A stretch of DNA of 64,000 nt from Spirodela intermedia (Eukaryota; Streptophyta; Magnoliopsida; Alismatales; Araceae), in the NCBI GenBank assembly GCA_902729315.2, contig LR746267.1, positions 5,954,424 to 6,018,423 of the forward strand. The letters run 5' to 3'. The notes beneath the pieces are model-generated. The model did no database searches, had not been told where the DNA came from, and saw nothing but the letters and a program-made list of their open reading frames with translations. The translations under genes and the position numbers were made by a program. Below, in pieces: positions 55,379 to 64,000 of this stretch. Every line of letters starts with the position of its first letter. The stretch's first letter is position 1.

Positions 55379-56784
55379 CTACGCAGGAGAAGCAGTCAAG
55401 AAACCCAGATAGCGGGTGGAGATGGCAGCGGAATCGCCCCACTCGGCTTCTGGACTGAAGGCCTTGAGGCTGTCGATGAGTCGGGTGAGATCGTTGTAGG
55501 CCGCACCGCCCTCCTTCACCGCCGTCCGGGTCCTGGGGCGGTACTCGGCGGCCCGCTTCCTCACTGCCTCCACCTCCTCGTCGGCGGAGCCCGGCGGGAG
55601 GAACCGCGACACCACTCGGGAAATGGCCTCTGCCTTGACCACTGCGTCGGCCGCCTCCTCCGGCAGGCTGCTCCTGTACCCGTCCCACATCCTCACGCCT
55701 ACGCGGAGAACGTTGAGCACCAGCCTCTCGCTGAGGAACTGATCGTAGGCCAGGGGCCAGGTGATCATGGGCACACCGGCGATCAAGCCCTCCATCAGGG
55801 AGCTCCATCCCAGGTGGGTAACGAAGGCCCCCGTCGCCGGGTGGTTCAGGATCGCCACCTGAGGCACCCACCCCCTGACGACAAGGCCCTTTCCCCGGAT
55901 CCTCTCCTCGAACCCCTCAGGCAGCCAGGCGGCGGTGTCGCCGGGCAAGTTCTTCTCTTTGAGCGCCCACAGGAACGGGCGTCCCGAGGCCTCCAGCCCC
56001 CGCGCCATTTCCCAGTGCTGCTCCTTGCTGAAGCACTTGAAGCTCCCGAAGCCTACAAACACCACCGATCGCGACTCTTGCGTGTCAAGCCACGCCAAGC
56101 ACTTTCCATCGTCTTCCACCTTTGCCTTCTCTACGTCGTCCTTCTCGGACCACAGTGGATAAGGGCCGAGGAAGAACCCTTGTCGGGCGTCTCTCCGCAC
56201 GAGCTCGTCGCAGTAGGCCGGGTCCAGGTCGTAGAAGCTGTTTAATATCACGCCGAAGCACTCTCGCGACGACTTTCTTAACTGATCCGAGTTCTCGGCG
56301 TGATGGTCGCGGATCCTGAGGAAGTTAGGCAGCTCTGACTGAACGATCTCCAGATTGTCGGGGATGTCGGGCACGAGAAACGGGGTGTTGTCCCCCTTGG
56401 CGAGGCCGGCGTGGGGCTTGTGCTCCTCGAGCCTGCCCATCACCACCAGCGGAAACGCGCCCACCGGATTAAACGTCAGCCGGGGGATCCCCAGCTTCTT
56501 TGCGGCGTAAGTCAGATTATGGAACGGGATATCGGCAACGACGGCATCGGGAAGCTGTTCCCGCAGCAGGCGCTCGTGGGAAGGGGTAGTGCAAGATGCG
56601 GATACGGTGTCCGGCGCTCGCTGCCTGCTCGACGGTCCGCCGGATGAGTGCCCCGTTGGCGGGGGTCACGGCCACCGTCACGTCCACCCCTCGGGAAGCG
56701 AAGGCGCAAGCGAGGTCCGTCATGGGATTGATGTGGCTGGGAACGAAGAAGGGGAATGAAGAGCACCCTCAGCGGCTCCGCCAT
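55379..56784 (-). pseudogene. UDP-glycosyltransferase (UGT73-like), frame broken twice
   Basis: Family 1 glycosyltransferase that would transfer a sugar from a UDP-sugar to a small molecule in the cytosol. The start MAEPLRVLFIP at 56784 is followed by an extra C in a C-run at 56751-56754. The next frame resumes at MTDLACAFASRGVDVTVAVT to HYPFP near 56580. It then shifts again to HERLLREQLPDAVVADIPF, which runs open to the TAG at 55379. About 40 residues normal in UGT73 proteins between these parts appear missing. The PSPG box begins WVPQVAILNHPATGAFVTH, with HLGWSS where HCGWNS is usual, and keeps the final Asp-Gln (AYDQF). It is probably a pseudogene; sequencing error could explain the first shift only. 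Confidence 0.85.
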
Positions 56785-57528
56785 GGCGGCGGTGTGAATG
56801 CCCAATATGATCCGCCGAGCTCAGCTGGAGAGGTGTTATCTGGCGAGTGGAGAAGCGATCGGAGGTTGTGAAGCCCTCTCAACTAACACCCTCCCCAGCT
56901 AACACCGTCCCAACCAACCGCATATTTGAACGTTATAATTCCCCCACCCTCCGGAAACGCACATGGCCGCATTATGTCTGTCCAAGAGTATGTCTTATTT
57001 CTCCCGGATTCAAGCAGCTATAGTCTGATCCCACGACTCGGGTGCATTTGGCAGTGTGGTAGGTACCGCAGACGATGGATCGTTCTCCACGAGGCCGGAT
57101 TGAAGACGGGTATAGTCTGACCCCCACGATTCGAATGCATTTGGCAGTGTGGTAGGTACGGCAGACGATGGATCGTCCTCCACGTGGTCGGATTGAAGAC
57201 GCCCCCCTGGCAACGCCGTCCCCAGCTACCGCCGTCCGCAACTAACCGCGACGACATCCAGCGAAGCTCCCAATTCCCCACTGTCACGGGGTAAATTGAC
57301 CTAACCGCATGTTTAGGCACCCGAGACCGGCCCCGACCGTTGCTCAGTTAACGCCGGGCAGTCTTACGTCACTTGCGGAAGCTCCCACTGACACTACGGC
57401 GATAAAAATGGGAGGAGCTTGACAGACGGCTCACTTCTCCGTAGGCTCTCAGCCGACTCCGAAACGGTGTCCAGCTGCTACGTCGGCCCCACCGGAACTC
57501 CCGTCTCCTCGAGAATTCCATTTTTTAT
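56785..57528. other. UGT upstream region
   Basis: GC-balanced sequence, including a 92-bp tandem repeat at 57019-57202. No gene or clear TATA box seen. Composition drops abruptly to AT-rich at about 57525. Confidence 0.5.
57019..57202. repeat. 92-bp tandem duplication upstream of the UGT
   Basis: Units start TATAGTCTGA at 57019 and 57111. Both contain GCATTTGGCAGTGTGGTAGG, GCAGACGATGGATCGT and CCGGATTGAAGACG-type ends, with about 10 differences. Confidence 0.9.
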
Positions 57529-60500
57529 ATTACTCCATTTTTACATTAGAAATTTACATTAATCCATAATTAAAAAATATTTTTTCTAACACAGAGTCAC
57601 ATTTTTTTTCAAGATTGATTGATTGATTTCTTGGCTTAGAATTTCTATTTTCTGATTATTTTTTAAAGATTCACAAAGGAGTAGACAAATAGTTAGATGA
57701 GTTTTACACGGTTAGGAAGAGCATGCATAAAAAAAGCAAAAAAAATTCAATAATGAGATGGTAATTTAGTACTAAAATTGTTTTGAACATATTATTGACT
57801 TAAAATATACTTGTTTACATTCTAAATGTTATAATCTGATTTATAGAATTATCTTATAATTTTTATACCTTATTTTCCTAAAAGATTATATGTTTTCCTC
57901 CTGCTATGAAATGCATCAACTCAAGTAAGATTTTTTCTTATATAGGGATTGAATTTTTCTTCACATCATGAAAGTAGTTTGGCAGCATAAGACAAGATGA
58001 CATAATTACAAAAAGTGGCAAAAAATCTAGACTACTCATTAGTCTCCAAAGCATGCCATGGTCATTGGAAACCTTTTTGACCCCTAAAAGTATTAGACGA
58101 TCAGAATAAATAGTTCATATACAAGAGCTTTCTCCATGGTGTTCAAATTGATGAAACAATATTCAAGGAGCAAAATCAATGAATCTCTCTCAAGAATTCA
58201 ATGAACCTCCACAGCTCAAGATGTTTATGTAACTTCAACTAAAGAGGTTCATGTTGTTGAAAATCACATGTCACGTGTAAATTTATTCTTGATTTATAGC
58301 AAAGTGATTTTAGTGCATAATATGATGTAGAGTAGTTGACTAATAAAATATTAATTAGAATGTAATATGGTTGGCCTCCTAGAGACGTGATCCTAGAAAA
58401 TATTAATTATGGTAATATAGCTGACCCCTTAGGGACATACATTTAGAAAAATGATGTTTCCTAAAAGAGTAATAAAATATAATCGAGAGTTGATCAAGCC
58501 TTAGTGTTGGATGAGATTTTTGAGAAGCATAGTGCATTATGTTAGTACACAAACTATAATTTAGTATTTCTTAACTTATATAGAAAAATATTATTCTAAT
58601 AGTGATTTAAAAATGACTAATTTACCTCTTTTGAATTCATCTCTTGTAAACATTAAACTCCACACATTATGAAACATGGCGTCAAATGCAAACAAAGCTA
58701 AAATGAGTAATTCCTCATGTTGTGAACATTGTTAAGATCCAATAAATATTCTATTAGTGGATGCCATACAATATATATCATTCTATGCTAAATTTTTGAA
58801 AGGATTATGCACACCTAGTAGAAATAAAAAATTCATTCAGTTATTTAAGACTATTAGTTCTATATTACTTAATCACATTCCTAAAATGTGCAAAGATTTA
58901 GGAACATGTTTGATTAAATTAGAATATAAGGTATGATTTTCACTTATTCATTACTTGACTTACATGCAAGTGTTACTATTATTCTCAAAATTTTCTATGA
59001 TAAATTCAAAATGAGTGAGCTACAACTTATTTTCTAGAATTTCAGCTAGCTGATGGTTCAACTAGACAACCATATGGACTATCAAAAGATGTCATAATTA
59101 AAATCAAAAGTTGTTATTTTATGGTTAATTTAATTGTTGCTGATATAAAAGTGACAGAAATTATCAATCATGCTCTTATAATTTTGATTAACCTTTCTTA
59201 GCAACAACTAAAGCCACAACATATTGGGGAAAGAAAAGTAGAGTTAAACTTTGGTCAATAAAAAGTTGAAAACTTTGTTAAAATTTTATGAGCTAATGAA
59301 ATATCTCAAAAAATTAGTTGAGGATTGTTGCCATGTAGATGCATATGATGAATTTATTGATGATGATTTTATTCAAGTTTCAACATTTCTAGTGAGTTGC
59401 ATGATAAGTCTGAATTTTATGATGCTCTAATGCATACCAATGATCAGCAGCTTAAATCAAAACTATTGTCATCTACTCTTAAATATGTATTTCTTGGTAG
59501 GAATAACACATTTCTTGTCATTATTTCTTCATTATTGTCACCAGCACAAGAAGAACCAATAAATGTTCTTCAGCTACATAAGCAGTGATCAGCTAATTCT
59601 TTACAAACATTTAAGGCACTAGTTCAAAGACTTGTATGCAGCAAATTTTTATTGAAGAGAATACCAAACCTTCTAGAGAAACATGAAGATAATTGAATTC
59701 TAAAATGTTAGAAGTGGTGAAGAATGAGATTATAAAATAGTTAGATGAAAAGATCATATATGTCATCTCAAATAGCCCATGGTAAGCCCTATCCATGTAG
59801 TACTTGAGATTTAAACTTTTGTACCTGAAAGAAGAAAAAGAGAAAGCCTTCTACTTGGAGAATTTGCATAGTTTATAGAAAGTTAAATTTTGTAATAAAA
59901 AAATCTTATTTTCCCCTACCTTTCATAGATCAAATTTTAGAAAAATTAGCTGGTTGCAATCAAGTAGCTTTTGACACATGTAAAAATACATTTCAATAAT
60001 GTATTTTTGTTATGTTTTCAAACTGAGTTGTTAAGTATTTAAAAAATTTATGGATGATTTCTTAATTTTTGGTCAATTATTTGAGTGATGTATAACTAAA
60101 TGAACGTATTGCAACTGTGTATGGATAATAACTTAGTGCTGAGTTAAGAAAAATCTCATTTTATAGTACAAGAGAAAGTGGTGTTGGGCCATGTAGTCAA
60201 CAACCATAAATTAGAGGTGAACATGGCTAAGATAGAAGTGATCCAAAACTTCTCTCTCTCCAATTCTATTAGACAACTTAGAGATTTTGAGTCATGCTAG
60301 TTCTTATATACACTTAATTGAATCTTTTGCCAAAGTTTTAAAACCTTTAACTAACTTACTTTTTAACGATGTTAATTTTGAAATAGATGCTGCAAGTCAA
60401 TAAGCTTTCCTACATATTAAGAGGGCACTTATAGATGCTCTAAGTTTGTAATCACCTAACTAGATTTTCTTTATGAACTAATGTGTGATGTCTTAGATTC

Positions 60501-62251
60501 TGTAGTGAGTGGTACTAGGTCAACAAATTGACAAAAGTTAGTGACAATTTATTATGCAAGTAAGACATTGGTCGACTCAAGTAAATTACACTACTATAGA
60601 AAAAGAGTTATTAGATATTATTTTTTCATTAAATAAATTTTATTCTTATTTTTTAAGTAGTAAACTTATTATATATTTTAATGATTTTTGATAAAGCTCG
60701 TCATTTACTTGTTCAAATTAAGCATCAAGCTTATTGGGCTATCAAAAATCTCAATTTATCATTAGATGATGCAAGAAAGAACTGCATCCTACAAATTTAG
60801 GAACAAGAAGAATTGCAAAATGAGGCTTACAAAAATTCTTTAATTTATAAAGTTAAACTTAAGGCTTTTCATAATCGTCATTTGAACTATAAACACAGTT
60901 AAAAATTAAAAGATTTTGGCTCTATAACTCGTGCTTGAAATTATTTCTTGGAAAACTTAATCAAGATGGGATGAACCCTTCATTGTTATTTAATTGTTTG
61001 ATTGTGGAGTAGTATTAATAAAAAATCTGTAGACAATTCAGTGCCTGAAGGTTAATGGGCACAAATTCAAAATGTACATGAGGCACAAGTAGTAACCTTC
61101 CATCAGCTCTCTTCAATTTTGGGATCTGCCACCATCTCCAACCTCTTGTTGACAACATTGTGATCAATTGATTTAAAAATTTTTAAATTTTCAGTCACAC
61201 CACCTTTTACTTAGTGGCTTCTTCTCTTTTAATTTTTTTTAGTTGTTTTTAGTTATATTCGGAGTACATAGATGAGGTTCATCATGCGATCATTAAAATA
61301 AGAGGATGTATATAGTGCACAGCAGCAGCACACACAGATTCTGCTACACTAAGTTTACACCATCTTTTCCTAATACTTCTTTTCCTTCTCATTCATTGGG
61401 GACAATGCATAGATTAAGTTGGGGGATGAGAGGGGTGTATAAACTATAATATGCTCTTGCGATATTTATAATACGAATTTATTTTTTTCTTTTTGCTGCC
61501 TTACTAAAGAATTGAATCAAAATAGCTCATAGTTAGATTGTGATCAATATAATTTAAATTGTTATATTGTTGATCTCCATCTTCACAAACTTATTTTTAT
61601 AGAATGAGTCTTAAAAAGAGTATCATGCTGAGTAGTGTTTAGATATTCATGAACATGAGTTTGTAGTAAGTATATTTAATTATTTTTTTATTTCAAAATA
61701 CTTCTATAATTGTTATAGTGTTAGTTCACACTATTCAATAGTCAAGAGTATCTCATGATCTAGATCATGAGTTAAAGGAAGATCATCCAACACTTATGCT
61801 CATATAGAAACTAACAAAGTGTGACCCTCCAAAGTATGAAAATCTACATTCAAACATTTAATAAATACTTGGAGAAAAGCTACTTGCTATTCAAAAAAAA
61901 AAGGTTGTGCAAAGTGAAGCCCAAATGTAAATAAAAGAGAAATTTTCCTTCTTGTCCCATAGAGCTTCCACATGTGAGATTAAGACAAGCATTACTTTAT
62001 TATGGGAAAGTCATCTACACACAATATGAGCTATGCACAATAAGTTTGAGTGATCTTAATTAAGCTTAAGATCTAGAATCTAGTGGTGATAACTTGGCTA
62101 GTAATAAATGTAGATGAATTAATGATTGGATAGTTCAATTGTTGAGATTGAAAAAATGAGTAAACTTGAACTTTACGAAAATGTTGATTCATTAATGTCT
62201 TAACATGAGCAAATGAAACTTTATAATAATGACTTGTGAAGTAATAAAAGA
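57529..62251 (+). mobile_element. Decayed, 5'-truncated Athila-type Ty3/Gypsy retrotransposon interior
   Basis: Reads on the plus strand with many stops and frameshifts. Recognisable in order: a gag-end/protease region (about 58880-59280), with KMCKDLGT, then IFYDKFKMSELQ, then QLADGSTRQPYGLSKDV; a reverse transcriptase start (about 59460-59810), with LKYVFLGRNNT and remnants of a KPSRE...VVKNEI...SPW pattern; the FMDDF-type active-site region near 60040; RT/RNase H links (VVLGHVVNN, ELMCDV, YYASKTLVDSSKLHY) at about 60180-60600; and an integrase C-terminal part (NEAYKNSLIYKVKLKAFHNR, then KVNGHKFKMY) at about 60810-61080. The catalytic core of integrase is missing. An Athila-like purine tract (AAGTTGGGGGATGAGAGGGG) lies near 61417-61436. 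No part of this element is intact. Confidence 0.85.
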
Positions 62252-63310
62252 TGTAACCTAATCATTGTATAATAAATCATGTAAATTTAAGATTTATAAA
62301 ATTAAAAATACTAATATTTATATTTTTAAAAATTAATTATAATTTAATTTTTTTTTTCTAAAAATAATAAAAATTTCTAAGTCAATTATAGGCATGTAAG
62401 ATAATATATGTTAGGACTTTTCTCAAAGAATATGATGTTTTATGATTTTTAGACTAAATGATAAAGATAAAATATATTTAAAATTTTATAAAAAAATTAG
62501 GTGCATATGTCAAGATGACATCAACACCTCAACAAATGTGATTCAAGTGAAAATATAATTTTACCTGATGATTCTTATGTAAATAATTACATAAGATTTA
62601 ATTGATCAAATTAGATCTACAAAAGTTGGAAGAATTATAATTAAATGAAGAAGGTTTTCAAAACTAAAAATTATATAAAATCTCAATAAATTAAGAGAAG
62701 ATTAAGTTTAAAGTAGAAAATACAAAGTTTCAATTTTGCAATAGCAATCTCTAGAATTCTGTGAATTTAAGAGGATTGTTGTGCGATATTTAACGCCTCA
62801 AAAACTTTTCTTCAAAAATGATAAACTTGACAAATTCGTGATCTTTTTATCTAGAATCATTTGACTTGAGATAAATATATCATAATATGTCTTTCTATAG
62901 TCAATATTATCCTCTAACATGTGTACGACCACTTCTTGCCCCAATACTTGATTGACTACTAGCGATTTGGAAAGAGAATGATGCACACATGCCTCATGCC
63001 AATCTTTAGCCACTTGAGCTCCTTACTCATGACTCCACTTATGTTTCTGTCCCACTTGTGCTTCATTGACCGACGAGTCCCCTATTATTTTATACTATTT
63101 TTATTTATTTATCTCACAAATATAATTATAAAAATTGTATAAATTCACATAAAATCACATAATTAGCCAAAATTTCACATTAACTAACTAAAAATTACTT
63201 TTTCATAATTTAATATAAATATAAGACTATTTATCATAAATTAAGGTTTAAAATATTTTATTAATTAATTATTAACTGAAGATAATGAATACTTATTAAT
63301 AGGGAACACA
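62252..63310 (+). mobile_element. 3' LTR of the Athila-type element
   Basis: Begins TGTAACCTAA and ends AGGGAACACA. It aligns with 47673-49390 at both ends and centrally but lacks about 660 bp. It follows the pol remnants in the expected orientation. Most CpG sites of the other copy are TG or CA here. Confidence 0.75.
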
Positions 63311-64000
63311 TTCATTTGCATCAATCATCTCTTAACGCAAGCAGCATGGAAGGCATTCGCGCAACTCAAAACCGTGATGTTTTTGCCCTCACCATAATCC
63401 CCTTGCATGACAAAGATGATAAATAGTGAGGTTACATAAAGGGGATGAAGAGCAAGGTGAAGGGAGGTTTGGGCCTCCCATTCTGGTTGTCGGCCACTCA
63501 CTGAGGGTCTCACGAAACCAACGGCTGAAGAAAAACTAATAAAAGTTTTTTAAATACTCCATAAACCATTAAGTGGTGGATTACAAGTACTTATATTCCC
63601 CATCCAATGCCTCGTACAGCTCTTCGGCATCCGTATCCGCTGCCCACGAACCACCGGTGAGGGCGACTGCCTTGCTCTCAGCCGCATGCACATCTTCCAG
63701 CCGTCCCTCCACAGCTTGGTAGCAGTCTGAGCGATCCTCTCCCAGGCGAGCGATCCTGTGCCATTGCATAACACCTTCTCCCATCACCCTCGAATCCTCT
63801 TACCGCTAATACCAATTTGACACAAGGTAATGCCGAGCGTACCTTGCTTCCCTAACCTTGCGCCAGCCTTAGTGGGCCTCAGTGGCACCAAGCAGCCTTC
63901 TCGACGCGAAAGTTCTCTTTAGCTCTAAAGGTGAATCTATTATCCTCCAGGCAGGAATACACTGAGGACATGAAGGCCAACTTGCTCCCAAAGGCCGGAA
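63311..64000 (-). mobile_element. Possible 5' start of a second LTR retrotransposon (edge of window)
   Basis: The minus strand reads, from about 63818 leftwards, TTGGTATTAGCGG, close to the tRNA-iMet primer-binding sequence TGGTATCAGAGC, directly after a sequence ending in TGTGTCA. An ORF at 63581-63787 (MMGEGVMQWHR... VEGRLEDVHAAESKAVA) could be a gag N-terminus. The LTR would lie to the right, mostly outside the window. The rest of the segment (63311-63560) shows nothing recognisable. Weak call. Confidence 0.3.

Noticed and set aside
56751-56754. Treating the UGT as intact with a sequencing error
   Set aside because: One extra C could be an error, but the second break coincides with an apparent loss of about 40 residues, which an error would not cause.
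47673-63310. One very large retrotransposon with LTRs at 47.7-49.4 and 62.3-63.3 kb
   Set aside because: The interval holds a NUMT, a UGT and duplicated nuclear modules, and the LTR copies differ greatly in decay; independent copies are more likely.

Overview
The window is nuclear DNA from a flowering plant. Evidence: spliced plant genes (TATA-binding protein, a chloroplast NDH subunit, a GPI-anchored beta-1,3-glucanase), a DYW-class PPR editing factor, a plant tRNA-Gly, Athila-type Ty3/Gypsy remains, and an inserted piece of plant mitochondrial DNA. Several genes are intronless or nearly so and very rich in G/C at third codon positions. They sit between AT-rich, CpG-poor blocks. That pattern suggests a monocot, but this is an inference and the species is not identified.

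Layout. 1-2.9 kb: 5' part of a minus-strand TBP gene that runs off the left edge, with its TATA box and a (GA)31 tract. 3.6-8.9 kb: two same-strand SDR reductase paralogues, each predicted at 263 aa, separated by AT-rich DNA; the second has lost several cofactor-motif residues. 10.1-13.3 kb: an intronless 1071-aa PPR-DYW protein. 13.5-18.8 kb: AT-rich repeat-like DNA. 20.6-20.85 kb: a housekeeping-type promoter (telo-box plus TGGGCC sites) whose gene I could not identify. 21.3-23.9 kb: a three-exon PnsB2/NDF2-like gene with a 142-bp minisatellite in intron 2. 24.8-27.1 kb: a two-exon GH17 glucanase with an X8 domain and a GPI signal. 29.3-31.8 kb: a three-exon choline-transporter-like (CTL) gene on the plus strand. 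A tRNA-Gly-like sequence starts two bases after its stop codon, and an intact tRNA-Gly(GCC) lies on the opposite strand 180 bp further on. 33.2-35.0 kb: an intronless cation/calcium exchanger.

35-40.7 kb holds many (GA)n tracts and a local duplication but no gene I recognise. 40.7-49.4 kb is AT-rich transposon-derived DNA ending in a probable Athila-family LTR. 50.6-54.2 kb is a nuclear copy of mitochondrial DNA (NUMT) carrying nad7 exons 2 and 3, one complete group II intron and parts of two others. It interrupts one copy of a duplicated nuclear module; the other copy, at 55.14-55.34 kb, looks like the uninterrupted arrangement. 55.4-56.8 kb is a UDP-glycosyltransferase with two reading-frame breaks, probably a pseudogene. 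57.5-63.3 kb is a heavily decayed, 5'-truncated Athila element with its 3' LTR. The right edge resembles the start of a second, minus-strand LTR retrotransposon.

The genes do not form a pathway; this is ordinary interspersed plant gene space. The most unusual points are the tRNA-Gly-like sequence abutting the choline-transporter-like stop codon and its inverted pairing with an intact tRNA-Gly, the altered second SDR, and the NUMT with a nearby apparent empty site.
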